DNA of 64,000 bases from Sphingomonadaceae bacterium (GCA_021732525.1 JAKFUU010000005.1:62001-126000), one strand, 5' to 3'; numbered from the stretch's first letter, positions 1-7,935 are shown. Notes: generated by a model not told the origin, from the letters alone. Made by a program: numbers and translations.

Positions 1-114
1 CAATCCGATTTCGAAGATTCATGTGCAATTCATATCACAATCTTTCATATACCGCGCCCACCGCGTCGCAAAATAAGGCGGGGAAATATACGCGCTTAGA
101 CAGAGGAAAAGCAA

Positions 115-957
115 ATGCGGATGATGTTTAAAATCTTATTAAGCGCTTCATTATCAATGATTTTATTTGAACCTAGCGCAACCATAGCGCAGAATGGTTT
201 CGCGATTCCAGCCGATATGGCGCGCTATTCCGACGTTGCCGATCTGGTTACAATTTCCCCTGTTATCCTAGACGTACGTATCATCAAGATACAGAAACTT
301 CCGCCCGAACAAACGATCGGTGTAGACGTGAATATTCAACGCACCGTCATAAATGCGGATGTCCTCGCCTTGATTCGAGGGGAAAAAGAGGCCGCAGCGA
401 AGGTTCGATTTGTGCTCGATATCCCCAAAGATGCCAAGGGCAAGATTCCCAAATTAAACAAGCAGCGCTTTTTCCTTTTGGGCAAGGCGGTCGACAAAAG
501 ACCGGATTTAATCCAGCTTGCGCGGCCCGATGCAATGATCGCTTACAGCTTGGCGAACGATGCTTTGTTGCGCGCGGTCATTAAAGAGGTGGTTCAGCTT
601 GATGCTCCGCCGCCGATCACCGGCATTGCCAGCGCCTTTTACAGCCCCGGCACGGTCATTGGCGAGGGTAATACGCAGATATTCTTGCGCGCGCAGAATA
701 ATCAGCCCTTTTCCATCTCGGTTGTCAGCCGGCCTGGCCGGCCAAAGCAATGGACCGTGTCGACCAGCGAATTGATCGAAGAATCCGCCGCCACGCCGCA
801 AACCAACACGTTAATGTGGTATCGTTTGGCTTGCGAATTGCCGCGCGAGTTGCCCGCCCGGCTGATCGAATCGGGCGGCGGCGACAATATCGTTCGGGCG
901 CAGGCCGATTATAAATATGTCATCGATGCACTGGGCCCATGTGGGCGGACGCGATAA
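115..957 (+). CDS. secreted hypothetical protein
   Basis: This 280-residue protein has an N-terminal signal peptide: a short basic start, a hydrophobic stretch from about residue 6 to 20, and a likely cleavage after ATIAQ near residue 26. The rest is soluble and shows no motif I can assign. The start is supported by a GAGGAAAA ribosome site a few bases upstream. The residue pattern (short beta-rich segments, one Cys near 240 and one near 275) fits a periplasmic protein. It faces the pduO gene convergently, with a long palindrome between them. The function is unknown; I am sure only that it is a real exported protein. Confidence 0.75.
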   Translation: MRMMFKILLSASLSMILFEPSATIAQNGFAIPADMARYSDVADLVTISPVILDVRIIKIQKLPPEQTIGVDVNIQRTVINADVLALIRGEKEAAAKVRFVLDIPKDAKGKIPKLNKQRFFLLGKAVDKRPDLIQLARPDAMIAYSLANDALLRAVIKEVVQLDAPPPITGIASAFYSPGTVIGEGNTQIFLRAQNNQPFSISVVSRPGRPKQWTVSTSELIEESAATPQTNTLMWYRLACELPRELPARLIESGGGDNIVRAQADYKYVIDALGPCGRTR

Positions 958-976
958 CGAAGAGGGTCTTGAGTCT

Positions 977-995
977 GTTTCAGTTACACTGAAAC
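977..995 (+). terminator. small hairpin after the secreted protein gene
   Basis: A perfect 8-bp stem (GTTTCAGT / ACTGAAAC) with a 3-base loop lies 20 bases after the stop codon. No T run follows, so termination is only a possibility. Confidence 0.3.
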
Positions 996-1000
996 ATTGA

Positions 1001-1080
1001 CGGCACCAGCCCACTCCCCCACCCGGCCACCCGGTCAGGATATGCTATGGGTGGCCGGGTGGGGGAGTGGGCTGGTGCCG
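1001..1080. repeat. perfect 31-bp inverted repeat between convergent genes
   Basis: The arms 1001-1031 and 1050-1080 are exact reverse complements (31 of 31 bases) around an 18-base spacer. The arms are C-rich on one side and G-rich on the other. The palindrome sits between the 3' ends of two convergent genes and could form a very stable hairpin in either transcript. It may be a bidirectional terminator or one copy of a dispersed palindromic repeat; there is no second copy in this window. Confidence 0.9.
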
Positions 1081-1103
1081 CTTCCACGTAAGTGGAAAAA
1101 ACT

Positions 1104-1685
1104 CTAGCGCGACGCGCCCGGCACCCATAGAATATCGCCGCCCCGATCGCTGTTGATCAAACGGCACAGCGTAAAAAGATAATCCGACAGCCGGTTGAGA
1201 TAGTTTAGCGCCAGCGGATTAATCAGAACCACGGCAGCGGCGGCCACCAATGCTCGTTCGGCGCGCCGGGTGATCGCACGGGCAAGATGCATATGCGCCG
1301 CCGCGTGGCTGCCGCCGGGCAAAATAAAGCTGGTCAACGGGGCAAGCCGTTCATTTGCGGTATCAATCGCCGCTTCCAACCAGTCAATCTGCGCTGCGAC
1401 AATCCGCAAAGCCATCGGTGACGGCGTGAAATCGTCCCCCGGCGTCGCGATATCGGCACCCAGATCAAACAGATCATTTTGAATGCGGAGCAATCCAGCG
1501 ATCCCGTCTTGATCAAAGCCGTCATGCACCAATGCAGCGATGGCAACGCCAAGCGCGCTATTGGCCTCATCCACCTCGCCAATGGCATGCATTCTAGGAT
1601 CCGCTTTGGATAGCCGCGAGCCATCGACCAACCCGCTGGTGCCATCATCACCGGTTCGGGTGTATATTTTGTTGAGCTTTACCAT
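1104..1685 (-). CDS. pduO: PduO-type cob(I)alamin adenosyltransferase
   Basis: This enzyme transfers the adenosyl group of ATP to cob(I)alamin, making coenzyme B12 in the cytoplasm. The 193-residue length is usual for the PduO/MMAB family. The N-terminal ATP-binding motif TRTGDDGTSGLVDG (residues 9-22) is present. So are the SRLSKAD segment, the central FILPGGSHAAAHMHLARAITRRAER helix with its two conserved arginines, and the C-terminal LNRLSDYLFTLCR. The gene is last in a minus-strand set, 20 bases after the HIG1-type gene. The upstream ribosome site is weak, which suggests translation coupled to the gene before it. The family assignment is firm. Confidence 0.93.
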   Translation of the reverse strand: MVKLNKIYTRTGDDGTSGLVDGSRLSKADPRMHAIGEVDEANSALGVAIAALVHDGFDQDGIAGLLRIQNDLFDLGADIATPGDDFTPSPMALRIVAAQIDWLEAAIDTANERLAPLTSFILPGGSHAAAHMHLARAITRRAERALVAAAAVVLINPLALNYLNRLSDYLFTLCRLINSDRGGDILWVPGASR

Positions 1686-1705
1686 CTTATGGGGGCTTAT
1701 CCGGC

Positions 1706-1933
1706 TTATGCTGTCTGGCTAAGCAGCAGCAAGGCGGCGACCAAGGCGATGGCGATGGCCTGCCATTTTACGCGGGCGAACATGGCTTTATTCTGAACCT
1801 TCAAGGATAAGGGCACGCCATTTTCATCGACTTTATCGGGTTCAAGATTGGCAAAGGCGTGCAGGCCTTTGATCACCGCAAACACGACCGCGCCCATCGC
1901 CGCGATCAACAAAATAATTAACACAGGGCCCAT
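1706..1933 (-). CDS. twin-transmembrane HIG1-domain protein
   Basis: This small inner-membrane protein of 75 residues has two hydrophobic helices, about residues 2-20 and 53-72. The segment before the second helix, QNKAMFARVKWQAIAIAL, matches the HIG1_N (hypoxia-induced protein) pattern. I start it at the inner ATG (1933) because an AAGGA ribosome site lies 7 bases upstream of it. An ATG at 1966 would add 11 polar residues and has no such site. HIG1 proteins in alphaproteobacteria are linked to respiratory complex stability, which is family knowledge and not shown here. It lies between gluQ and pduO on the same strand. Confidence 0.8.
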   Translation of the reverse strand: MGPVLIILLIAAMGAVVFAVIKGLHAFANLEPDKVDENGVPLSLKVQNKAMFARVKWQAIAIALVAALLLLSQTA

Positions 1934-2001
1934 TGGTATGTCCTTATAATCTGCACCTACTGCCATAGGATACGTGCGCCAATTTGGCTGGCTTTCTTCC
2001 T

Positions 2002-2922
2002 CTAATCCGTCGCAAGCGATATTCCAAGCGGTAGCTCACCGCGGCGCAAATCATCCGCCAGCTTCTCGCCCGGCTCGCCCGCCGCGCGCAATGTCGCCAA
2101 CGCCGCCGAATCCCGGCTTTTGGCCAATTTTGCGCCGGTTTCATCAAGCAGCAGCGGGTGGTGCCAATAAGCAGGATGCAACAAGCCGAGCAGTTTTTGC
2201 AACAGGACATGCACCGCGCTATAGGCAAACAGGTCTTTGCCGCGCACCACATATGTTATGCCGTCCGCGCCATCATCACAGGTCGCGGCCAAATGGTAAC
2301 TTGCCGGAACATCCTTGCGCCATAGGACGACATCACCAAATAAGGCAGGGTCAGCGGTTTGTTTGCCAGCGGCCAGATCGGTCCACCCTGTCACGCCCAC
2401 CTGCACGGTTGCCGCCGCCATATCCAGCCGCCAGCAATAAGGCTTGCCCTCATCCACATCCCGGCCTCGGCATGTTCCGGGATAGACCGGCCCATCGGGG
2501 CCATGCGGGACGGATTTTCGGCGGAGCGCCGCCGCAATATCACCGCGCGTGCAATGGCACCGATAGATGAGCCCCATTGCATCCAATCGGCGCAGCGCCG
2601 CTGTGTAGCGGCCGGTCCGCTGTGATTGGAAAATGACATCGCCGTCCCAATCGAGACCCAGCCAGCGCAAATCCGCCAAAATCCCCTCGACATGCTCCGC
2701 CCGGCTGCGCGCGCCATCAATATCTTCAATCCGCAGCAAAAATCGTCCACCATGCGCGCGCGCAAAATCATGCGCGCAAATGGCGGCATAGGCATGACCC
2801 AGATGCAAAGGGCCATTGGGGCTGGGCGCAAAGCGTGTTACCACTGCGTCAAGCCGGCACCCGGCATTTGCCAGCGGTAGCGATAAGGCTTTATTTTCTG
2901 GCAACACCATATATTGCGGCAT
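2002..2922 (-). CDS. gluQ: glutamyl-Q tRNA(Asp) synthetase
   Basis: This enzyme activates glutamate and attaches it to the queuosine base of tRNA-Asp. It is a shortened paralogue of glutamyl-tRNA synthetase without the anticodon-binding part, and the 306 residues agree with that. The class I signature RFAPSPNGPLHLGHAYAA lies near residues 32-49. The zinc-site segment is CHCTRGD...YPGTCRGR, and the KMSKS-like loop reads GAKLAKSRDS. The start at 2922 has AGAGGA just upstream; a longer reading to 3084 would run into the divergent HNH gene and is unlikely. It leads the minus-strand set gluQ/HIG1/pduO. Confidence 0.92.
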   Translation of the reverse strand: MPQYMVLPENKALSLPLANAGCRLDAVVTRFAPSPNGPLHLGHAYAAICAHDFARAHGGRFLLRIEDIDGARSRAEHVEGILADLRWLGLDWDGDVIFQSQRTGRYTAALRRLDAMGLIYRCHCTRGDIAAALRRKSVPHGPDGPVYPGTCRGRDVDEGKPYCWRLDMAAATVQVGVTGWTDLAAGKQTADPALFGDVVLWRKDVPASYHLAATCDDGADGITYVVRGKDLFAYSAVHVLLQKLLGLLHPAYWHHPLLLDETGAKLAKSRDSAALATLRAAGEPGEKLADDLRRGELPLGISLATD

Positions 2923-2940
2923 TTGTCCTCTTGACGTCAT

Positions 2941-2981
2941 AATTGTTGTAAATAGGGTGGTTCCTGTCAAATTGTTGTAAC
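2941..2981. promoter_or_regulatory. two direct repeats resembling toxin-antitoxin operator half-sites
   Basis: ATTGTTGTAA occurs at 2942-2951 and again, as ATTGTTGTAAC, at 2971-2981, 29 bases apart, between the divergent gluQ and HNH genes. The same 11-mer forms the arms of the palindromes in front of the Phd/VapC module at 8226-8276, whose centres are 28 bases apart. The sequence match is direct; a regulatory link is inference. Confidence 0.4.
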
Positions 2982-3019
2982 GATCTTGTGGGATCGGCGA
3001 CAGGGCATAACGTGGGAGA

Positions 3020-3628
3020 ATGTTCGAAGCCATGTTTGAAGCAGGAACATTACAAGCGGCGGGACGAGCGCGCCACCCGGACAATTGCCCGGCGCTGGTG
3101 CTGAATGCCGATTATACCCCGCTTAGCTATTATCCGCTCAGCCTTTGGCCTTGGCAGACGGCGATTAAAGCGGTGTTCCTGGATAAAGTTGATATTATCG
3201 CCAGCTATAGCCAGCATGTCCACAGCCCCAGCCTGGATATGCAAATCCCATCGGTCATCGCGCTGCGCCAATATGTAAAACCGTCGGAATATCCCGCATT
3301 CACTCGTTTCAATTTGTTTTTGCGCGATAAATTTCAATGCGTCTATTGCGGATGCGGCGACAATCTTACCTTTGACCATGTGATCCCGCGCCGGTTGGGC
3401 GGCGGGACGAGCTGGGAAAATGTTGCCGCAGCGTGCCTGCCCTGCAATTTGAAAAAAGGCGGCCGCACACCCAAACAGGCGAATATGCAAATCCACTGCA
3501 AACCGATCCGGCCGACCAGTTGGCAATTGCAGCATATCGGCCGCGCCTTTCCGCCCAACCATCTGCATGAAACTTGGCGCGATTGGCTTTATTGGGATGT
3601 CGAATTGGAACAGGATGGCAAGAGATAG
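3020..3628 (+). CDS. HNH endonuclease family protein
   Basis: This 202-residue protein has a C-terminal HNH domain. C107xxC110 and C139xxC142 form the usual zinc knuckle around DHVIPRRLGGG (H120) and WENVAAACLPCN (N134 and following). The N-terminal half, with ADYTPLSYYPLSLWPWQTAIK, is typical of the widespread chromosomal HNH family related to RecA-adjacent nucleases in proteobacteria. It probably cuts or nicks DNA, but its cellular job is not known. A second ATG at 3032 has a better distance from the GGGAGA site at 3014, so the true start may be there. It is not part of an obvious restriction or phage unit. Confidence 0.85.
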   Translation: MFEAMFEAGTLQAAGRARHPDNCPALVLNADYTPLSYYPLSLWPWQTAIKAVFLDKVDIIASYSQHVHSPSLDMQIPSVIALRQYVKPSEYPAFTRFNLFLRDKFQCVYCGCGDNLTFDHVIPRRLGGGTSWENVAAACLPCNLKKGGRTPKQANMQIHCKPIRPTSWQLQHIGRAFPPNHLHETWRDWLYWDVELEQDGKR

Positions 3629-3644
3629 ACGCCGTTGGCGCGGC

Positions 3645-3748
3645 TAGAGCAAGCAGCGCGATATCTGAATCACCCTGCTTGCTCTAAATATTTGTTGTCG
3701 CATCGTTTTTGCGGAAAACCGGTTCCCACTTTTCCGCGCGATGCTCTA
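3645..3748 (+). repeat. TAGAGC family I double-hairpin repeat, copy A
   Basis: A 104-bp element begins TAGAGC and ends GCTCTA. The left half is a hairpin (GAGCAAGCAG paired with CTGCTTGCTC). The right half, TTTGTTGTCGCATCG to CGATGCTCTA, folds into a second hairpin around CCGGTTCCC. Three further copies lie at 17040, 27708 and 60089. This copy fills the gap between the convergent HNH and lipoprotein genes. Confidence 0.9.
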
Positions 3749-3784
3749 AATGCGGACGCGCCCTGATGCACACCATCCAACTGA

Positions 3785-4360
3785 TCAATAAATCTTCTCA
3801 TCCGCCGATAAAATCACGGCGTCAACGGCGGCTTTTGGCTTGGTTTTTTGCTCACCCACCTCGACCCGCACCGAAAAGACGGCGGTATCTTGCCGCCCGT
3901 CCGGCCGTGTTACGGCGCCGGTAACGTTGATATAATAGACACCATCGGCCGCCGCGCTAAACGAAATTGTCCAATCGGCGTTCCTACCGCTCACCATCGG
4001 CAGGCTGGCCCGGTTCACCGCCAAATTCAATCCGTCATCGGCATTGGCGATCAAGGACAGATTTTGCCCCGGATAATCATGCCCCACGGAAATCGTAACC
4101 TGATGATTGCTGTTTGCCCGAACCGGTTGTTCCATCCGGTGAAAGAAACGCAGACCGCTGCCCGATTTAACGGTGCGGTAGACATTATTTTGCGCGCGGT
4201 GATCGCCATCCCATGACTTTGCCGCCGCCGATGTGGCCCGCGCCGTTTGATCGGGCCCGCCGCTGCCTTCATTGGTACAGCCGCCGACCCCCAACAGCAG
4301 CGCCGCTGCAAGAACAACCATCGGTTTTGCGCGATATTGCATCTGTTGCTCTCCCATCAT
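3785..4360 (-). CDS. lipoprotein paired with the upstream protease-like gene
   Basis: The 191-residue product has a hydrophobic start (VVLAAALLLGVGGC) ending in a lipobox cysteine at residue 28, so it is probably lipid-anchored in the periplasm or outer membrane. The mature part (about 60-165) is beta-rich. Its SFSAAADGVYYINVTGAV resembles the ends of bacterial pre-peptidase C-terminal-like beta-sandwich domains. The start codon overlaps the stop of the upstream gene by 4 bases (ATGA), so the two are translationally coupled and probably work together. The function is otherwise unknown. Confidence 0.8.
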   Translation of the reverse strand: MMGEQQMQYRAKPMVVLAAALLLGVGGCTNEGSGGPDQTARATSAAAKSWDGDHRAQNNVYRTVKSGSGLRFFHRMEQPVRANSNHQVTISVGHDYPGQNLSLIANADDGLNLAVNRASLPMVSGRNADWTISFSAAADGVYYINVTGAVTRPDGRQDTAVFSVRVEVGEQKTKPKAAVDAVILSADEKIY

Positions 4361-6066
4361 TGCACCGTCAAATTATAACAAACGCTATCGCCGGTCGGGT
4401 TGCCGTTAATATTCAAGAAACTGGCAATTTCGACGATATAATCGCCGGCGGGCAGCGACAATGTCTGCGTCTCGCTTGTGCCCGCGCTGACATCTCGGTT
4501 GGCGATCAGGCGCCCGGCCTGATAAATGCGAAACAGCGGATCGGTGGTGGCCACCGCGGGGCCGTTCAGCGCCGTGACGGTCACGGTAACCGATCGGCTG
4601 GTATTGTTGTTCAGCCGGGCAAAGTCAAAATTGCCCAGCCGGTTGCGGGTTCCGCGTATATTGGTGGAACATACCATCACCGGCCCGCCGCCCACCGCCA
4701 CCGATTTGTAAAATGGCAGAATAGTCGAAATACCGCCATTGTTGGTTTCGCCAGTAAAATCGGCGCGCCTGCTGCCGATCGATTGCGGGGTTAGCAAGCT
4801 GTCCAATCCCGTCCCGGCAACCCCGCTTTGCGCCGCCAACGCCTCCAAATAGCTGTGTAAATTGGTTAGAAACGGGGTGCTGCGGTAATTGGGATCGCGA
4901 AACGCCCGGTATATGGGGGCAAAACCGGTGGTAAGCGTGTCCGGCCCATCTTGGTTGCTGTCAAAAATATCGACCAGGATCGATGCCACCGAACCTTCGT
5001 TGAACCACCCCGTTGGGGAAAATACATTTGCCTCCAAATTAATGTCAAAGCCCGAAGCCTGGCTTTGGCCAAAGCTGTCGCGATATTCAAAATCGCGCAG
5101 GATCATGCCCGAAAAGGCATTGCCGAAACCTTCGCTGAATGCCACCCGCGAATCGAGCGCAACGCTGGTCGTGTGACTGCCGCCGATCGAGTCGGAACGC
5201 GCCAGCGTTTCTTCAAAATAATGGCCAAATTCATGCACGACCACATGCGAATCATATTCATCGGTATCGACATTGGCCGCGCCCAAAATGGCAATGAAGG
5301 GTTGCCCGTTATTGTTGGAGAAAAATGACGTGCGGATATCGCCATTGGCAAACGAGCCTTCCGACGGACGATTATTCACGCTCCAAAATATGTTAAGCGG
5401 GGTAAAGGCGACGGCGGGTTCCAACGCGACTATATCTTCCACCGCGCGCAGCACGGTATCGGAAATGGCAAATGGCCCAGCGGCACGCGGGCCGGTATAG
5501 GACGTGCCGCCCCAGCCCGACGGGGCGTTCAAATCGCGCGTCGAATTTGCCGTGCCCGAATTGGTAAGGCTACCCGCCAGAATATAAGGTGCATCGCCGC
5601 TGGTATTGTCACGAATTTGGATATTATAGATAGCGCCGCTGGCGCTTAACAACTGCGCCCGAACCTGAATACGAACCGCAGTGGAATTTGGCACCGTCAC
5701 GCTATAATTGCCGTTGGCATCGCTGGTTGTGGTTGCAACAACCGCGCCGGTGCTATCCACCGCTTGCACCACATGACCGCGGATGGGTTGCTGCGAAATA
5801 TTTGCATAATTGAGCGCATTGGTTGCTGCGCTATGCGGTACGCGGTCAAAAGTGGTCCGGCCCGATATCACGACATTCCCGGTCGAAGGCGGCGGCGGCG
5901 GGGGAGGCGGCGGTGGCGGAGGAGGCGGTGGCGGGGGAGGCGGGACCACTATCGGCGGCGGTGGAGGCGGCGTTGTGCCGCCACCGTTACCGCCGCCACT
6001 GCATCCCGCCAGCACGGTTGCCGTCAAGCAGAATATCACCGACGCTTTAATAGCTACACCCGCCAT
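4357..6066 (-). CDS. surface lipoprotein with zinc-metalloprotease motif and polyproline tract
   Basis: This 569-residue protein carries a lipoprotein signal (ATVLAGC, Cys22). A spacer of 6 and then 19 consecutive prolines follows (about residues 33-60), then a carboxypeptidase-regulatory-like beta domain (about 65-150). The catalytic-type domain contains HEFGHYFEE (H278, E279, H282) and SEGFGNAF (E312) as a possible third zinc ligand. A C-terminal beta domain (about 465-569) ends in a pre-peptidase-like pattern (SLPAGDYIVEIASF). It is probably an outer-surface metallopeptidase on a stiff proline stalk. The substrate is unknown. The proline run should need EF-P for translation. It heads a two-gene operon with the lipoprotein at 3785. 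Confidence 0.8.
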   Translation of the reverse strand: MAGVAIKASVIFCLTATVLAGCSGGGNGGGTTPPPPPPIVVPPPPPPPPPPPPPPPPPPPSTGNVVISGRTTFDRVPHSAATNALNYANISQQPIRGHVVQAVDSTGAVVATTTSDANGNYSVTVPNSTAVRIQVRAQLLSASGAIYNIQIRDNTSGDAPYILAGSLTNSGTANSTRDLNAPSGWGGTSYTGPRAAGPFAISDTVLRAVEDIVALEPAVAFTPLNIFWSVNNRPSEGSFANGDIRTSFFSNNNGQPFIAILGAANVDTDEYDSHVVVHEFGHYFEETLARSDSIGGSHTTSVALDSRVAFSEGFGNAFSGMILRDFEYRDSFGQSQASGFDINLEANVFSPTGWFNEGSVASILVDIFDSNQDGPDTLTTGFAPIYRAFRDPNYRSTPFLTNLHSYLEALAAQSGVAGTGLDSLLTPQSIGSRRADFTGETNNGGISTILPFYKSVAVGGGPVMVCSTNIRGTRNRLGNFDFARLNNNTSRSVTVTVTALNGPAVATTDPLFRIYQAGRLIANRDVSAGTSETQTLSLPAGDYIVEIASFLNINGNPTGDSVCYNLTVQ

Positions 6067-6078
6067 TTTTTGGACCCT

Positions 6079-6108
6079 TCTGCATAAATTTGCTCTGCAT
6101 AAATTTGC
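6079..6108. repeat. tandem 15-bp duplication upstream of the protease-like gene
   Basis: TCTGCATAAATTTGC occurs twice in a row (6079-6093 and 6094-6108), 13 bases before the start codon of the minus-strand gene. It lies where the promoter or leader should be. Confidence 0.85.
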
Positions 6109-6157
6109 GCTTAATCATTGCCACTTTAAGCCTGCGGTTTTCGAATTAGCATCTTGA

Positions 6158-6697
6158 TCATTTCGCGACTGTTAACGCTGGGACCGCCTTTGCCGCGTCT
6201 TCGGGCGTAATTCCCGGCGGCGGCGCGGACGGCACCTTCGCCGCGCCGCGTGCGATCCGCCCCGCCTGACGAATGGCATCGCGCAGCCGCGGATAGACAC
6301 CGCAGCGGCAGATATTGGTGATCGCGCCGTCAATTTCCGCATCAGATGGGTCGTTATTGTCCTTCAGTAACGCCTGCGCGGCCATCACGATGCCGGGCGT
6401 GCAAAAGCCGCATTGAATCGCGCCCGATGCCACCAACGCCTGCTGCACCGGGTGACCACGATCACGGCTCAATCCCTCGATCGTGGTCACAAAGCGGCCC
6501 TCAACCTCGCCAATTGACACCAGACAGCTGCGGATCGCTTCGCCATCAATATCTACCATGCAGGCTCCGCAATCGCCCACACCGCAGCCATATTTGGTGC
6601 CGGTTAAATTGGAAGCATCGCGCAGCGCCCATAACAACGGCGTGGCCGGATCCATCTTATATTGAACGGGACGATCATTGACGGTCAGCTTGGACAT
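6158..6697 (-). CDS. 2Fe-2S subunit of a molybdenum hydroxylase (IorA-like)
   Basis: This 179-residue protein has the two-cluster layout of xanthine-dehydrogenase-family small subunits. The plant-ferredoxin-type cluster is C38, C43, C46 and C58 (YGCGVGDCGACM). The helical second domain has C96xxC99 and C130xC132 (QCGFCTPG, ICRCGVYPR). It would pass electrons from a molybdopterin subunit to an acceptor, as in isoquinoline 1-oxidoreductase. No large subunit gene is next to it, so it is an orphan here and the substrate cannot be named. I start it at 6697, where the family sequence begins; a reading to 6775 adds an unlike leader. The C-terminal 30 residues are a low-complexity Ala/Pro tail. Confidence 0.88.
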   Translation of the reverse strand: MSKLTVNDRPVQYKMDPATPLLWALRDASNLTGTKYGCGVGDCGACMVDIDGEAIRSCLVSIGEVEGRFVTTIEGLSRDRGHPVQQALVASGAIQCGFCTPGIVMAAQALLKDNNDPSDAEIDGAITNICRCGVYPRLRDAIRQAGRIARGAAKVPSAPPPGITPEDAAKAVPALTVAK

Positions 6698-6850
6698 AAC
6701 CCAAAGGCCTAACCCAGCGTCGGTTCCAATGCAAGCGGCTGGGGTGGCCCTCCATCGCACCCATTCAGCCACCAAGGCCGTAAAATAGCCGAGATAACCA
6801 ACCTATTCGCTTGATATTCGCAAAAAGCACCGCTAATGCCCCGATCACAG

Positions 6851-6882
6851 GGCCGCGTTTTGCGTGGCCATTTTTATTTTTT
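6851..6882 (+). terminator. intrinsic-terminator-like hairpin in the rpsU leader
   Basis: GGCCGCG and CGTGGCC form a 7-bp stem (one G-T pair) with a 5-base loop, followed by A, T5, A, T6. It reads in the plus direction, 60 bases before the rpsU start. It would therefore stop a transcript entering rpsU or end a short leader RNA. Confidence 0.5.
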
Positions 6883-6942
6883 CCGCAGAATTAGGGGCGT
6901 TTGCCGCCCACTGCACCGAATCGAGTGGAGTGAAGTTTTTTT

Positions 6943-7149
6943 ATGCAAATCATGGTACGCGATAATAATGTTGACCAAGCCCTGCGCGCTTTGAAAAAAA
7001 AATTGCAGCGCGAAGGTGTCTATCGCGAGATGAAATTGCGCCGCCATTTTGAAAAACCATCGGAAAAACGCGCGCGCGAAAAAGCCGCTGCGGTGCGCCG
7101 CGCGCGAAAGATGGAGCGTAAACAGAATGAGCGCGACGGTAGCAAATAA
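6943..7149 (+). CDS. rpsU: 30S ribosomal protein bS21
   Basis: This is a small basic protein of the 30S head/platform that contacts the 3' end of 16S rRNA. The sequence [18 protein letters not shown] (residues 5-22) followed by a basic tail ([25 protein letters not shown], about 30-60) is diagnostic. The 68-residue length is normal for alphaproteobacteria. A GGAGTGAAG site precedes the start. The gene is monocistronic, with its own terminator at 7167 and an extra terminator-like hairpin in its leader. Identification is secure. Confidence 0.97.
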   Translation: MQIMVRDNNVDQALRALKKKLQREGVYREMKLRRHFEKPSEKRAREKAAAVRRARKMERKQNERDGSK

Positions 7150-7166
7150 GCCGCTCCAATCAGAAA

Positions 7167-7199
7167 AAGCGGGCGCCTTTCAACGGCGCTCTTTTTTTG
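7167..7199 (+). terminator. rho-independent terminator of rpsU
   Basis: GCGCC (7173-7177) and GGCGC (7185-7189) form a stem around TTTCAAC, with further weak pairs outside, followed by TCTTTTTTT. It lies 24 bases after the rpsU stop codon. Confidence 0.85.
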
Positions 7200-7248
7200 T
7201 CCATAATTCAGGTTTATAGCAATCCGCATATCCGACAGGAAACCAGTT

Positions 7249-7860
7249 ATGTCCATCACCACCGTTCCTATTCCGCCCATTAAAAAAGGTTCGCTCTCCA
7301 AATATTGGATCGGCATTGCTATCCTGATTATCGCAGCGGCCGCGCTCGCATGGTTTGGGACATCCGATGTGCGCGACAAATATCAAAATATCATCACCAC
7401 GCCGTCTGGTTTGAAAATTCAGACTGTAAAGATGGGCGAAGGCAAATCACCAACCGATGATGATGTCACGCTGATCGCTTATAAGGGCACCTTGCGCGAT
7501 GGAGCGATTTTTGATCAGAATCCGCAAGCGCCATTGCCGGTGACCGGTGTGGTTCCCGGTTTCAGCGAAGCGCTCAAGAAAATGCAAAAAGGTGGGCAGT
7601 ATAAACTCTGGATCCCAGCCGAGCTGGGCTATGGCGGCGAAGAGAAGAAAAATCCGCAAACCGGCCAAGTTGTAATTCCCGCCAACAGCGAGCTGATTTT
7701 CGAAGTTGAGCTGAAAGATTTTATCAGCCGTGCAGAATTTGAGAAAGGCTTGGAGGCCGTGCGCAAACAACAAGAGGCAGCGGCGGGTGCGGGCGGCGGC
7801 GCAGGAGCGCAGGGTCTACCCCCCGAAATACAGCAACAATTGCAAGAACAAATCCGCTAA
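7249..7860 (+). CDS. membrane-anchored FKBP-type peptidyl-prolyl isomerase
   Basis: This protein catalyses cis-trans isomerisation at prolines during folding. It has one N-terminal membrane helix (about residues 20-37), so the catalytic domain (about 55-155) probably faces the periplasm. The domain shows the FKBP signs GLKIQTVKMGEG, VTLIAYKGTL, VPGFSEALKKMQKGGQYKLWIPAELGYG and IFEVELKDF. The tail after residue 160 is Ala/Gly/Gln-rich and probably unstructured. An AGGAAA ribosome site precedes the start. It follows rpsU but is separated from it by a terminator. Confidence 0.92.
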   Translation: MSITTVPIPPIKKGSLSKYWIGIAILIIAAAALAWFGTSDVRDKYQNIITTPSGLKIQTVKMGEGKSPTDDDVTLIAYKGTLRDGAIFDQNPQAPLPVTGVVPGFSEALKKMQKGGQYKLWIPAELGYGGEEKKNPQTGQVVIPANSELIFEVELKDFISRAEFEKGLEAVRKQQEAAAGAGGGAGAQGLPPEIQQQLQEQIR

Positions 7861-7935
7861 GAGCAAGCGGGACCCTCTGCACCGCAATAAACCGGCCGTG
7901 AGGAGACAGCATTTGAGGCCGCGTAGCGGGGCATA

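Noticed and set aside
5810-6157. Plus-strand open frame coding a long glycine run
   Set aside because: It is the antisense image of the proline codons of the metalloprotease-like gene and has no ribosome site.
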